NCBI GenBank assembly: GCA_028873965.1
Contig: JAPPMU010000068.1
Location: 17,530 to 81,529 of the forward strand
Direction of reading: 5' to 3'
Source of the DNA: Chloroflexota bacterium
GTDB lineage: Bacteria; Chloroflexota; Dehalococcoidia; Lucifugimonadales; UBA3495
Length of the DNA stretch: 64,000 bases
Position 1 is the stretch's first letter; each line of letters opens with the position of its first letter. The position numbers and the translations under genes are program-made. A model generated the notes under the pieces. It searched no databases. It had not been told where the DNA came from and worked only from the letters and a program-made list of their open reading frames with translations. Below are positions 25,299 through 34,357 of this stretch, piece by piece.

Positions 25299-26774
25299 CT
25301 ACTTTGCGTTCGATTGGCGCGCGGCCTTCGCGATGTTCCGAAGCATCCCCCGGAATACGGCCGCGTGTGCCGGCCAGAGCGCATACCAGTAAACCAATCC
25401 GCCCAAACCCACCGGATCGAACTCGGCGGTCTGGTGTACCACCGACCCGCTGCCGTCCTCCGACGGCGTGACTTCGAATTGCAGCCACGCCCGGCCGGGC
25501 AGTTTCATTTCCGCACAGAATCGGACCATGCGGCCCGGTTCGTATTTTTCCACCCGCCACCAGTCCACGGTGTCGCCTACGGCCATGTCGGACGGGTCGC
25601 GCCGGCCCCGGCGGACGCCAACGCCTCCAACCAGAAGGTCGATGAAACCGCGCATGCGCCACAGCGAATTGCCGAAATACCAGCCGACATCACCGCCGAT
25701 ACGCTTTACCGGCGTAAACGCCTCCTGCGGCGCGACAGGCACGGTCGCGGATCGCTTGTCCACCAGGCGCGTGCCGAAACGGACGCCGCCCCAAGTACGC
25801 GCCTTTCCAGAGGATGACAGGGCATCGGACCAGCGCGTTTCGGCGACCTCCCGGTCTTCGTTGCGCATCGCCGCCGCGATGGCATCCCTGATGCCCATGG
25901 GCTGGATCGGGAAAGCTTCGGATGCAGCCGGATCGGTCACCACGCTGGCATTGCGCAGGCTGTCGATGAGCTTGCGGCCGACCCGAGCGTAAAGCGGGGT
26001 CACCAGCCCCAACCACAGGCTGGACAGGCGAGGGGTGAGCGCCGGCACCGGCAGCATCACGCGGCGCAGGCGGCGCAAACGAGCGTACTCCCGCATCAAA
26101 TCGCCGTAGGACACCACGTCTGCGCCGCCAATCTCGAATATCCGGTTGCCGTCCAGCGGGATGGTTATGGACTGGCGCAGGTACTCCAGCAGGTCGTTGA
26201 TCGCGATGGGCTGCGCGGCCACCGACACCCATCGCGGCGTGACCATGACCGGCAACCTCTCCACCAGGGCGCGCACCATCTCGAAGGAAACGCCACCCGA
26301 ACCAATGACGATGGAAGCGCGGAACTCGATGACCTGCGCTTCGGATCCCCGCAGGATGTCGCCGACCTGCCGCCGGCTGCTCAGGTGGTCCGACAGGTTC
26401 CGCCCGTCGGAGCCAAGGCCGCCCAGGTAGATGATGCGGCGGACGCCGGTTTCCCGAGCGGCTTCGGCGAAGTTCTCAGCGCACCGCCGCTCCTCTTCAG
26501 CGAAGTCTCCCGAGGAACCCATGGAGTGCACCAGGTAAAATGCAACGTCCTGACCGCGCATGGCGTCCACCAGCGACGCGCGATCCAGCAGGTCGCCCCG
26601 CACCGCCTCGGTGGTTTCCGAGAGCGGGCTTCGGAGGTTCTCAGGCCGCCGCGCGATACAACGCACCCGGTAGCCGTCGCGTTGCAGGATGCTCAGCAGC
26701 CTGCCGCCGACGTAACCGGTCGCGCCCGTGAGGCAGATACGGGGATTGTCGCTGATGACCGTGGTGTCTGCCAT
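25299..26774 (-). CDS. NAD(P)-binding SDR-type protein with C-terminal DUF2867 domain
   Basis: About 491 residues. The N-terminal half is an atypical extended SDR with ICLTGATGYVGGRLL as nucleotide-binding motif and LVHSMGSSGDFAEEE further on. The C-terminal 160 residues form a DUF2867 domain (SRPBCC-like, with VDWWRVEKYEPGRMVRFCAEMKL and VHQTAEFDPVG). Proteins with this architecture are annotated as NAD(P)H-binding epimerase-like; the substrate is unknown. The ATG at 26774 is preferred over the one five codons earlier because it leaves the nucleotide-binding motif near residue 15. It lies 45 bases after a mycothiol-enzyme-like gene on the same strand. Confidence 0.82.
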   Translation of the reverse strand: MADTTVISDNPRICLTGATGYVGGRLLSILQRDGYRVRCIARRPENLRSPLSETTEAVRGDLLDRASLVDAMRGQDVAFYLVHSMGSSGDFAEEERRCAENFAEAARETGVRRIIYLGGLGSDGRNLSDHLSSRRQVGDILRGSEAQVIEFRASIVIGSGGVSFEMVRALVERLPVMVTPRWVSVAAQPIAINDLLEYLRQSITIPLDGNRIFEIGGADVVSYGDLMREYARLRRLRRVMLPVPALTPRLSSLWLGLVTPLYARVGRKLIDSLRNASVVTDPAASEAFPIQPMGIRDAIAAAMRNEDREVAETRWSDALSSSGKARTWGGVRFGTRLVDKRSATVPVAPQEAFTPVKRIGGDVGWYFGNSLWRMRGFIDLLVGGVGVRRGRRDPSDMAVGDTVDWWRVEKYEPGRMVRFCAEMKLPGRAWLQFEVTPSEDGSGSVVHQTAEFDPVGLGGLVYWYALWPAHAAVFRGMLRNIAKAARQSNAK

Positions 26775-26819
26775 GACACCCTGCCCCATGTTTCGCAGTG
26801 TGGTGGCGATGGCGCGCCC

Positions 26820-27671
26820 TTAGAACCCCACCATCCACTGGGCGAAACGCTCCAGCAGTCCTTCCTCGCCGATGGCGACCAGGCTATTCGCCGCGGTGTC
26901 CACGTCGATGCGCCCGTATGCCAGCAACAGGTAGGTGTTGGCGTTGCAGGCGACGACCATGTCAATGTCGTCCGAGCTGGGGTGCAGGCCCGCGCCGACC
27001 TGCACGCCATCGGGTTGCACCACCACGTCGACCGGCACCGCGTCGGACAGTGCAAAGTGGTAGCGGATTTCTCCGGACGGTGGGTCGTCGCCCGGGTTGT
27101 AGGCTGACCGGAGCCAACGCTCGGACATGCCCAGCAGCACCGGGATCGCGTCCGGATGCAGCGCGGCCTGCGGGTCGAACGCGCTGCGAATATCCCAGTC
27201 GTGCACCGCCAGTTCCTGGATGCGCTGGCTGACGTACTCACGGGCCGTCATGGTGCCGCGGCGGGGGTGCCAGCAATCGCAGCGCCAATCGTCGCCCGAG
27301 AAGCTGTTCAGCAGCGCGTGCAGTTCCCGGTAGTGCCGTTCAAAGGTGGGAACCAACTCGTCGCCCAGCGAAATGGAGTACGCGATGTCGGCGTCCGCGT
27401 TGGCGGCCGACATGGCCATATTGTCCGTGGGTGCGCTGAAGCCGGGAGGCGCCGCCGCATCACCCTGGCGGCCGCGGGTCATGCTGGTCATCTGCCGTTC
27501 GGCACGGTTGGTCAGGTGGCCGGCCACGTCGCGCACGGTCCAGGCGTCGCACGCCGAGTGTCGACGCAGGTCATCCGGCGACAAACCGCTCAGAAATTCG
27601 TTCAGTCCTCGGGCCAGCGTCCCGATTACCGCTACCTCCTGTTGGATTACCGCTTCGTCATAGGAAGTCAT
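26820..27671 (-). CDS. Maleylpyruvate-isomerase-like (mycothiol-dependent enzyme family) protein
   Basis: A 283-residue protein with a DinB/MDMPI-type N-terminal four-helix domain (DAWTVRDVAGHLTNRAERQM and the HDWDIR block) and a C-terminal domain related to sterol-carrier proteins. Mycothiol-dependent maleylpyruvate isomerases share this layout. Metal ligands are likely the His of GHLTNR and of VHDWDIR. Chloroflexota are not known to make mycothiol, so the thiol partner and reaction are unknown. It is a tandem paralogue of the gene at 27724-28584. Confidence 0.75.
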   Translation of the reverse strand: MTSYDEAVIQQEVAVIGTLARGLNEFLSGLSPDDLRRHSACDAWTVRDVAGHLTNRAERQMTSMTRGRQGDAAAPPGFSAPTDNMAMSAANADADIAYSISLGDELVPTFERHYRELHALLNSFSGDDWRCDCWHPRRGTMTAREYVSQRIQELAVHDWDIRSAFDPQAALHPDAIPVLLGMSERWLRSAYNPGDDPPSGEIRYHFALSDAVPVDVVVQPDGVQVGAGLHPSSDDIDMVVACNANTYLLLAYGRIDVDTAANSLVAIGEEGLLERFAQWMVGF

Positions 27672-27723
27672 CGTGTGCCGTACCTGCAATTCCCCTATTG
27701 GGTTCGTCTGATGGATGTTTTAT

Positions 27724-28584
27724 TTACAGCCCGCCGAACCAACGGCCGAGGTTTCTTAAAGATACGTGCGCGATGGTATCGGCGGTTTGCGAGACCCTCA
27801 CCCTGCCGGCGCGCTTGGCCGTGTTCCAGTCCACCCGGTTGTACAGGCACAGCAGGTAGGTGTTGGCGTCGGCGCGGATGGTCAGTTCGGGTTGGTTCTC
27901 CGGGGAGCACTCCGACACGGTGTACGCGTCGCCGGTCACCACCACGTCGTGCTGGAGGGTCGCCCCTTCGGTGCCGCCGCCAATCTCGAACCGATAGATG
28001 GCCGGCGTGGTCAGCGGAGCGCTGGGCCGGAAGCAGAGCTGGTACCACATCTCGGACGCGGGGAGCAGCGCGACGATCCCATCGGCGTCCAGGTCACCTT
28101 CGCCGGTGTTTCCGGCCCGCATGTCCCAGTCATGGATCACCAATTCCTGGATTCTCAGATCCACGTAGCTTTCAGCGGTGATGGTTCCCCGCCGCCGGTG
28201 CCAGCAGCCGATGGACCAGTCGGACCAGCCTTGCAGCATCACGTCCAGGTCTTCGTAGTTTTGATGGAAAACGTCCAACAGGTCGTCGCCCCAATCGTGG
28301 CGCGTCTGCACGTTGCTGGTGGCATTGGAAGCCTGCACTTGGTCAGGGGTCGGCAGGATGCTCTCGCCTTCCGGCGGGCCTCCCTGGCCGGCCAGTCTCC
28401 GCTGCATGGCTTCCTGCTGCCGGACGGCGCCGCCGGCCAGGTGAGCGGCGACGGTTCCCACGTCCCACTCGGAGCAGGCGGACTGCGCGTTGAGCTCTTC
28501 GTCGGAACTGGCGGACAGGCGGCCGTGGATGTCTCCGGCCAGCCGTTTGATCAGGGCAATTTTCGTAGCTACATCCATGGGCAT
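27724..28584 (-). CDS. Maleylpyruvate-isomerase-like (mycothiol-dependent enzyme family) protein, second copy
   Basis: A 286-residue paralogue of the downstream neighbour with the same blocks: SEWDVGTVAAHLAGG, RRGTITAESYVDLRIQELVIHDWDMR and a C-terminal ANTYLLCLYNRVDW. Positions of the likely metal-binding histidines (AAHLAG, IHDWD) are kept. The ATG at 28584 has GGAGG nine bases ahead. The two genes are probably co-transcribed and came from a local duplication. The reaction is not known. Confidence 0.75.
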   Translation of the reverse strand: MPMDVATKIALIKRLAGDIHGRLSASSDEELNAQSACSEWDVGTVAAHLAGGAVRQQEAMQRRLAGQGGPPEGESILPTPDQVQASNATSNVQTRHDWGDDLLDVFHQNYEDLDVMLQGWSDWSIGCWHRRRGTITAESYVDLRIQELVIHDWDMRAGNTGEGDLDADGIVALLPASEMWYQLCFRPSAPLTTPAIYRFEIGGGTEGATLQHDVVVTGDAYTVSECSPENQPELTIRADANTYLLCLYNRVDWNTAKRAGRVRVSQTADTIAHVSLRNLGRWFGGL

Positions 28585-28702
28585 GGTGGTTCGCCTCCAC
28601 GCGTTAAATGGGGTTGGATCTTCGGCGGCATAAGTGTATCACGGCGACCCATTCCCGACGCCACCGGGCATATCTTGCAGGATTCGGCGCGTACAAAAGA
28701 GA

Positions 28703-28729
28703 GCGGGTCCGCATCAATCGCGGACCCGC
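28703..28729 (-). terminator. Intrinsic terminator of the propeller gene
   Basis: A perfect 10-bp stem (GCGGGTCCGC / GCGGACCCGC) with a seven-base loop lies 27 bases after the stop at 28756. On the minus strand it is followed by CTCTCTTTTG, a short T tract. Confidence 0.75.
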
Positions 28730-28755
28730 GCAAACCTTCAGGTTGCTTGAGACGT

Positions 28756-29745
28756 TCAGTTGGGGAACCACGCCACCGAGGAGATCTCGCTGAACTCGCG
28801 GTCGAACTTGCTCCACGACGCGCCGGCATCCGCCGACTGGTACAGGTAGCCGTACCGGCTCCCGGCCAGCAGGAAGTCGGGGTTCTGCGCCTGGGAGTTC
28901 ACCACCCACATCGCCGTGTTGGGCTCCACGGGCAAGGACAGGCTGTTCCAGGTCGCTCCGGCGTCGGTAGAGCGCATGACCACGCCGGTGGACCCGGGGG
29001 TGGTGTCACCGAACGTGGTGAAGATGGTCTGCGGGTCGTCGGCCTTCACCTTGATGCCGCGCGGGTATCCCAGGGGGAAGTTCTGTCGCACGTCCAGGTT
29101 CCGCCACGAGCCACCGTCGTCGTCGCTGAGGAACACGTCGTCGTTCACCATCACCACCACCCGGTGAGGCGGGCCGGCGGTCACGGTGACGTTGTGGATG
29201 TCCATGTTGGGGATTTCCTGGTGCGGCACGGTTTCCCAGGTATCGCCGCCGTCGGAGCTGTGGCGCAGGCCGTCCACTTCGATGCCCACCCAGACGCTGT
29301 TGCCGTTGGTCGGGTCAATGGCGATGCCGGTAACGCGCGGCACGCCCACGGCCGGGCACTCGGCGGCCACCTCGCAGGGACGGTGTTCCCAGGTGGCGCC
29401 GCCATCGCGCGTGCGGTAGATCTGGCACGGGTTCGGTGTGCCGGTGCCGGCGAACCCGACCTGCGGGTTGGAGGGATCGAAGGCGATGGCCCAGACGGCG
29501 GTGCCGTCCATGGGTGTGCTGACCGCGTGCCAGGTGTCGCCGTTGTCGTCGCTGCGGATGATGCCCTTGTCGCATCCGGCCAGCACGCTGGACGTCGTCC
29601 CGGGAACAGGGGTCAGGCAGCGCACCACGGCGTCCGAGTGTATGCCCTGCGTGATACCCACGCGCCGCCAGGAGCCGCCGCTGTCGGTGCTGCGCATGAC
29701 GCCCTGCCCGGCAGTGCCTACCAGGATAGTGATTCCGTCTGCCAT
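28756..29745 (-). CDS. Sialidase/VPS10-like beta-propeller protein
   Basis: A 329-residue protein built of BNR/YCF48-type repeats with recurring Ser/Asp-box phrases (STDSGGSWRRV, RSDDNGDTWHAV, TRDGGATWEH, SSDGGDTWETV, SDDDGGSWRN, SADAGASWSKF). The spacing predicts a six- or seven-bladed propeller. There is no signal peptide, so either it is cytosolic or it uses another export route. None of the catalytic residues of true sialidases is evident, so enzyme activity should not be assumed. Confidence 0.78.
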   Translation of the reverse strand: MADGITILVGTAGQGVMRSTDSGGSWRRVGITQGIHSDAVVRCLTPVPGTTSSVLAGCDKGIIRSDDNGDTWHAVSTPMDGTAVWAIAFDPSNPQVGFAGTGTPNPCQIYRTRDGGATWEHRPCEVAAECPAVGVPRVTGIAIDPTNGNSVWVGIEVDGLRHSSDGGDTWETVPHQEIPNMDIHNVTVTAGPPHRVVVMVNDDVFLSDDDGGSWRNLDVRQNFPLGYPRGIKVKADDPQTIFTTFGDTTPGSTGVVMRSTDAGATWNSLSLPVEPNTAMWVVNSQAQNPDFLLAGSRYGYLYQSADAGASWSKFDREFSEISSVAWFPN

Positions 29746-29854
29746 GATGATGCCTCCTTGTCGTCGATTACCTTGGATGTGTTGCGGGTAAAGGATTGTG
29801 GATGCAGTCTATTTGGCGACATGATAACGCCGACGAACGGCGTTTGCTATACCG

Positions 29855-30676
29855 CTATCCCCCAACGACATCTTCCGTTTCCGCCTGTTGCAGAAGGGAG
29901 GCCACCAGCTCGGCCAGTGCGTTGACCTCGTTGGCCACGTAATGCCGGTCCATGGTTGGGTTTTCGATTTCTTCGTAAACGTACTTGACGGCGTAGGGCG
30001 TCAGGGTGGCCAGGTGCGCGAACGGCTGCGCCTCGCCGACCCCATTGTCAGCCAGAATAGCCAGCAAGTCTGCGACGTTGTGGGTCCGTTCGTAACGTTG
30101 CCCCAGCAGCGTGATCCATGCCTTGAATGCCAGTTCAGCGCCGCGCTGAGCGTGAAACCCGAAAATGTTCTCGCTGAAAGTTTCGTCATCAAATACCATG
30201 CCCAACAGAGCGCGAGTCTGGCCCTGGCACATACGCATCAACTCGCGCGCGTTATCCAACTCTGACACTATCTCCTCCCCCGGCAGGGTCTCGTGAGCGC
30301 CATAGAGTATGAGGCCCTCGCGCCAGGCGCGGCCGGCAACGTGGTTGATCGAACGTTTTTTGGTCCGGTATTCAGCCTCAGTCCAAACGATCACGTCGAC
30401 GTAGTTGGCAGGTTCGACGGCGGCGGAAAGTGCGATAGCGCGGGCGCGTTCACGCAGATCGGCCCGTTCTTGGGCGGTCAGTTCAACCTCGTCGGCAACT
30501 ATTGCCAGGTCAACGTCGCTGTCGTGGCGATGGTCGCCGCGGGCTCGGGAGCCGTACAGTATTACGCAGCGGGCCTGGAGCGCACTCCCCACCGCATCGG
30601 CCATTTGCCGGATTGATGCGAGGTCGGCGTCCGGTTGGGAAAGGACGGCCTTGGCAGTTTCAGGTGATAAGCTCAT
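29855..30676 (-). CDS. Fused MNT nucleotidyltransferase-HEPN protein
   Basis: A 273-residue protein joining two domains normally encoded as separate toxin and antitoxin. The N-terminal minimal nucleotidyltransferase has GSRARGD at 42-48, DVD at 54-56 and a third Asp at 94, the full catalytic set. The C-terminal HEPN domain (about 135-270) has RYERTH at 194-199, an R-x4-H motif as in HEPN ribonucleases. In two-gene MNT/HEPN systems the MNT protein AMPylates and silences the HEPN RNase, so here control would be in cis. Such fusions are also seen in antibiotic-type nucleotidyltransferases (KNTase-like), which is the main alternative. Confidence 0.8.
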   Translation of the reverse strand: MSLSPETAKAVLSQPDADLASIRQMADAVGSALQARCVILYGSRARGDHRHDSDVDLAIVADEVELTAQERADLRERARAIALSAAVEPANYVDVIVWTEAEYRTKKRSINHVAGRAWREGLILYGAHETLPGEEIVSELDNARELMRMCQGQTRALLGMVFDDETFSENIFGFHAQRGAELAFKAWITLLGQRYERTHNVADLLAILADNGVGEAQPFAHLATLTPYAVKYVYEEIENPTMDRHYVANEVNALAELVASLLQQAETEDVVGG

Positions 30677-30719
30677 AACGGCCTCGGCCCGGATGATAGC
30701 ACAGGAGTATTAACCAGCA

Positions 30720-30745
30720 CCGGGGCGGTACGGATACCGCCCCGG
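30720..30745 (-). terminator. Terminator of the MFS transporter gene
   Basis: A perfect 11-bp stem (CCGGGGCGGTA / TACCGCCCCGG) with a CGGA loop lies 32 bases after the MFS stop at 30777 and before the next gene on the same strand. The T tract on the minus strand is weak. Confidence 0.7.
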
Positions 30746-30776
30746 CAAAGTCGCGTTATCGAAACCGGCAGCCGCG

Positions 30777-32315
30777 TCAGTCGCCGTTGCCGGAAGTTGC
30801 CGGAGCCGGGGTCGTGCCGGGCGCTGCCGGACTGGGAGCGGGGGCCGGTGGTGTCGATTCGGCTCCAGTTCTGAACTCGGGCGGCAGCTCGTCCTCCCAG
30901 TCGGGCAACTGGTGGGTGTGGGTATTGGGCAGGCAGAGAATGGCGATGACGCCACCCAGGCTCATAACAAAGGACAGCAGAATGGTCCAGCAGTAGGGGT
31001 TGTCGAGGATCACGGGGAACCCCAGCTCGGTGACGCCGATGAACAGTCCGCTGCCCAACAGCGCTCCGCTGGCCATTCCCGCGCCCGCGCCCATCATCTG
31101 GAAGCCGTAGGCGCTGCCGATGGGAGCTCTACCGTAGTACTGGCGATTGATGATGGGGAAGGCTGACATCTCGCCGCCGAAGCCGATGCCGAACAGTACG
31201 GCGAAGAGGTAGAACATCCAGAGTTGGTCGGCGAACAGCAGGATCAGCACGGGGACAAACTGGAGGGTAAAGCAGGCGGCCATCACCCATTTGCTGCCCA
31301 GCAGGTCGGCCGCGATGGGAGCGCCAAACCGGGTTATGGTGCTGGTCAGGTGCATGGTCCCCGCGATACTGATTCCGATGGCCGAGGCGCCAACCAGCGC
31401 CTTGTCCACGCCCTGGTAGCCTCCTTCCGGGCGCAACAGGTCCACCACCATGACCTGTAGGAACATGATGATGATGGCGTGGCCGGCGCACCCCCAGTAG
31501 TGGATGCCGACCAGGTTCCAGAATGTCGGGGTCTTGCGCGCCTGTCGCAGGAAAACCCGGGCCCGCTCTTTGGCGCCTCTGCCGGTAGTGGGAGCGGCGC
31601 GCAGCGGCTCGTTGGGGTCGGCGCCCAACTGCCGCATTCCCACGTCTTCCGGGGAGTTGTGGAACAGCCGGGTGAGCAACAGGAGAACCGCGCCGCCGAC
31701 AATGCCGGGGATCCAGAAAGCCATCCTGATCCCGATGCTGTCAGCGCTGAAGATCGGCAGGGAATCCGCCCATGCCTTACCCTGTCCCAACGAGAAGAAG
31801 GCAACCAGTCCGACCATGATGGCGGGCACGATCACCGGGCCGACTCCCTGGGAAGACTGGAGCAACCCCATGCCCAATCCCAGGTGGCGGCGGAACCACG
31901 ATGTCACGGACACCGTGAGGGGAACCTGGAATATTCCCATGGAGGCGCTGAGCATCACCCCAAAGAACAGGTAGAGATGCCACAACTCCGTCATGAACCC
32001 GGCGAGGATCATGCTGACGATGTACAGGGAAGCGCCCAGCGTGAGCGTAAACCGGGCTCCGTATCGATCACCAAGCCAACCGGAGGGAGGGCCGAACATA
32101 CCCGACACCACCCATTGCAGCGAGAAGGCGAACAGGATGAGCCCCTCGCTCCACCCGAAGACCTGGGAAATAATGGGCACCAACGCCGGGAAGGACATGC
32201 GGAAGGACGACGATACCAGCCGCATCAATGCCGTGATGAAAACGATCACCCAAGCGTAGTGGATGCGATAACCGGCCAGCGCAAATTGGTCGGGGCGGAA
32301 GTTTACTGCGGACAT
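30777..32315 (-). CDS. MFS transporter
   Basis: A 512-residue inner-membrane transporter with twelve predicted helices, the motif-A-like SGWLGDRYGARFT after helix 2 and a central cytoplasmic loop near residue 220. The C-terminal tail of about 60 residues is rich in Pro, Ala and Thr and should be disordered. It resembles the oxalate/formate and monocarboxylate-type branch of the superfamily, but the substrate is not readable. The ATG at 32315 has AGGGAGAGG upstream. Confidence 0.85.
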   Translation of the reverse strand: MSAVNFRPDQFALAGYRIHYAWVIVFITALMRLVSSSFRMSFPALVPIISQVFGWSEGLILFAFSLQWVVSGMFGPPSGWLGDRYGARFTLTLGASLYIVSMILAGFMTELWHLYLFFGVMLSASMGIFQVPLTVSVTSWFRRHLGLGMGLLQSSQGVGPVIVPAIMVGLVAFFSLGQGKAWADSLPIFSADSIGIRMAFWIPGIVGGAVLLLLTRLFHNSPEDVGMRQLGADPNEPLRAAPTTGRGAKERARVFLRQARKTPTFWNLVGIHYWGCAGHAIIIMFLQVMVVDLLRPEGGYQGVDKALVGASAIGISIAGTMHLTSTITRFGAPIAADLLGSKWVMAACFTLQFVPVLILLFADQLWMFYLFAVLFGIGFGGEMSAFPIINRQYYGRAPIGSAYGFQMMGAGAGMASGALLGSGLFIGVTELGFPVILDNPYCWTILLSFVMSLGGVIAILCLPNTHTHQLPDWEDELPPEFRTGAESTPPAPAPSPAAPGTTPAPATSGNGD

Positions 32316-32405
32316 AATCCTCTCCCTTAAGCGCCGCAGTATGCTCTTGCGTCCGATACTGTGTCAAGGAAATTATTTGCGGAATCCCGCCGTCGCCGTT
32401 CATCG

Positions 32406-32435
32406 ACCGAGGGTTCGGCGACCGAGGGTTCGGCG
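32406..32435. repeat. Two tandem copies of a 15-bp unit
   Basis: ACCGAGGGTTCGGCG occurs twice in direct succession. It lies after the end of an SDR gene (minus, ends at 32465) and upstream of the MFS gene. Each unit is itself partly palindromic (CCGAggGTTCGG). Confidence 0.6.
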
Positions 32436-32464
32436 TCGCGGCGACAACGCCCGCTAACCCGGTG

Positions 32465-33250
32465 TCAACGCGGACGGGCCGGCGCGGGCCCCAGGTGGCT
32501 GCCCGCGTCGACCAGAATGGTTTCCCCGGTCACGTGTTCCGCGCCTTCCAGCAGCCAGACCACCGGTTCCGACACCGTTTCGGGGGTGCCGGCCGAGCCC
32601 AGCGGCGCGGACGCGGCGTAGCGGTCGATGAAACCCTGGTAGTTCTCCTCGCCCAGGCCCTCTCGCCACCAGCGGGTCTGCATCACGCCGGGGCAGACCG
32701 CGTTGACGCGGATCTCCGGCGCCAGGGCTCGCGCTAGCGAATAGGTCATCACGTTGAGCGCCGCCTTGGACGCCGCGTAGGCGATGGAACTGCCGGAGCC
32801 GCTGAAACCCGACCCCGACGAAACGTTGACGATGGCGCCGCTGCCCTGCTCCTGCATGGCCGGTGTCACTGCGCGTACCATCTGGAACGCGCCCACCACG
32901 TTCACCGACAGCACGCGCTGGAAGTCCTCGGAAGTCAGACCCTCCAGGTCGTAGTGCGGAACGATCACCGACGTGGCGGCGTTGTTAACCAGGCCGTCGA
33001 TGCGTCCCCACCGTTCCAGCGCCGTGGCCGCCATGCGGCGGCAGTCCCCGTCCTCTGATACGTCGGCCTGGCACAGAATAGCCTCGCCGCCGAGGCTTCG
33101 GCACGCCTCGGCAGTGGCCTGGGCTTCGGCCTCGCTTTTGGTGTAGTTGATAACCACTCGGCCGCCCTTGCCCGCCAGGCGCTGGGCCACGGCCGCGCCC
33201 AAGCCGGTTGCCGATCCCGTCACAATGAATATGCCGTCCTTGATTTCCAT
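32465..33250 (-). CDS. Short-chain dehydrogenase/reductase (SDR)
   Basis: A 261-residue classical SDR. The cofactor motif is VTGSATGLGAAVAQ (TGxxxGxG), followed by the NNAATS structural motif and the catalytic Ser...Tyr-x3-Lys (SSGSGFSG and YAASK). Tail motif GETILVDAGSHLG is typical. It oxidises or reduces an alcohol/ketone with NAD(P); the substrate is unknown. It is transcribed divergently from a second, damaged SDR gene at 33374. Confidence 0.88.
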   Translation of the reverse strand: MEIKDGIFIVTGSATGLGAAVAQRLAGKGGRVVINYTKSEAEAQATAEACRSLGGEAILCQADVSEDGDCRRMAATALERWGRIDGLVNNAATSVIVPHYDLEGLTSEDFQRVLSVNVVGAFQMVRAVTPAMQEQGSGAIVNVSSGSGFSGSGSSIAYAASKAALNVMTYSLARALAPEIRVNAVCPGVMQTRWWREGLGEENYQGFIDRYAASAPLGSAGTPETVSEPVVWLLEGAEHVTGETILVDAGSHLGPAPARPR

Positions 33251-33313
33251 TCCGCTTACCTCAGTCAGTGTCGTAGCAATCTGGCGCGATTATATCGAAC
33301 GAGCGCGTTGAAC

Positions 33314-33341
33314 TTGACCCGGCCAATGGTCAGGCTACAAT
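33314..33341 (+). promoter_or_regulatory. Sigma-70-type promoter of the 33374 SDR
   Basis: TTGACC (33314-33319) and TACAAT (33336-33341) are 16 bases apart and end 32 bases before the ATG at 33374, which has AGGAGG upstream. Confidence 0.6.
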
Positions 33342-33373
33342 CGTCCCACCATAGAGTGTCAGGAGGCGAAACC

Positions 33374-34125
33374 ATGCGGCTGGAAAACAAGGTCGCCATC
33401 ATCAGCGGCGGAGCCCGGGGAATGGGCGCGCAGGAGGCCCGGCTGTTCGCCAGCGAGGGCGCGCGGGTTGTCATCGGCGACGTGCTGGACGACGTGGGGC
33501 GTCAAACCGAAGCCGAGATCAACGAGACGGGCGCAGAGTGCCTTTTCGTTCACCTCGACGTCACCAGCGAGGATGACTGGCGCAATGCTGTATCGGCCGC
33601 GGTGTCGCGCTTCGGCAGGGTGGACATCCTGGTCAACAACGCCGGCATATCCACCCGTGGCGGCATCGAAGACATGACCGCGGAGCAGTGGGAGCTCACC
33701 ATGGACATCAACGTCAAGGGCGTGTTCCTGGGCACCCGCGAGGTGATACCGGCCATGCGGGACGCGGGTGGCGGCTCCATCATTAACATATCGTCGGGCG
33801 CGGGGATCGCGCCGGCCCCGGGTACTTCCGGGGCCTACGCCGCCAGCAAGGGGGCCGTGCGGCTCTTCACCAGTCCACCGCCATCCAGTACGCCGGCGAG
33901 GGTATCCGGTGCAACTCGGTACACCCCGGCCCGGTGCAGACCCCCATGCTGGGCGACACGCCGGACGACGAGGAACGGATCGCCGCGCAGGTGGGGCGGG
34001 TCCCGCTGGGGCGCGTGGGCCAGCCCATCGAGATCGCTTACGGCGTGCTCTACCTGGCCAGCGACGAGTCTTCGTTCGTCACCGGCTCCGAGGTGGTGAT
34101 CGACGGAGGGCGGACGGCCCAGTAG
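33374..34125 (+). pseudogene. SDR gene with a single-base frameshift
   Basis: The first 165 codons read as a normal SDR: ISGGARGMGAQEA, NNAGIST, SSGAGIAPAPGTSG and catalytic YAASKGAVRLF. At about 33870 the frame breaks. Restoring one A in the ACCA-GTCC context gives TKSTAIQYAGEGIRCNSVHPGPVQ and joins the second part, which continues to 34125 as MLGDTP... SSFVTGSEVVIDGG, the normal SDR C-terminus. With the repair the protein would be 251 residues. Everything else is intact, including promoter and ribosome site, so a recent mutation or a sequence error are both likely. Confidence 0.85.
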
Positions 34126-34180
34126 TGGATCCGTCGCAATGAGTCGCGGAGTCTCACGCGTACCCAGTTTGACCCGAACA

Positions 34181-34271
34181 GTCATTGCGAGCGAAGCGCG
34201 GCAATCCCGTTGCTAAGGGGGTCAACCTTCAGGCAACGAGATCGCCACGTCGCTTCGCTCCTCGCGATGAC
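34181..34271. repeat. 91-bp palindromic element, GTC...GAC ends
   Basis: It begins GTCATTGCGAGCGAAGCG and ends with the near-complementary CGCTTCGCTCCTCGCGATGAC arm, one extra base apart. The first arm is followed by GCGGCAATC and the second is preceded by GATCGCC. Similar CATTGCGAGCGAAGCG repeats are found in many bacterial genomes. It follows the damaged SDR gene. Confidence 0.75.
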
Positions 34272-34357
34272 AAGATGACAAAATGGGTACGCATAATGGG
34301 TACGCATGAGGTGGCGGAGTAGATGCCTGACCCCGTCGGTCAAAGGAGGACAACCGC

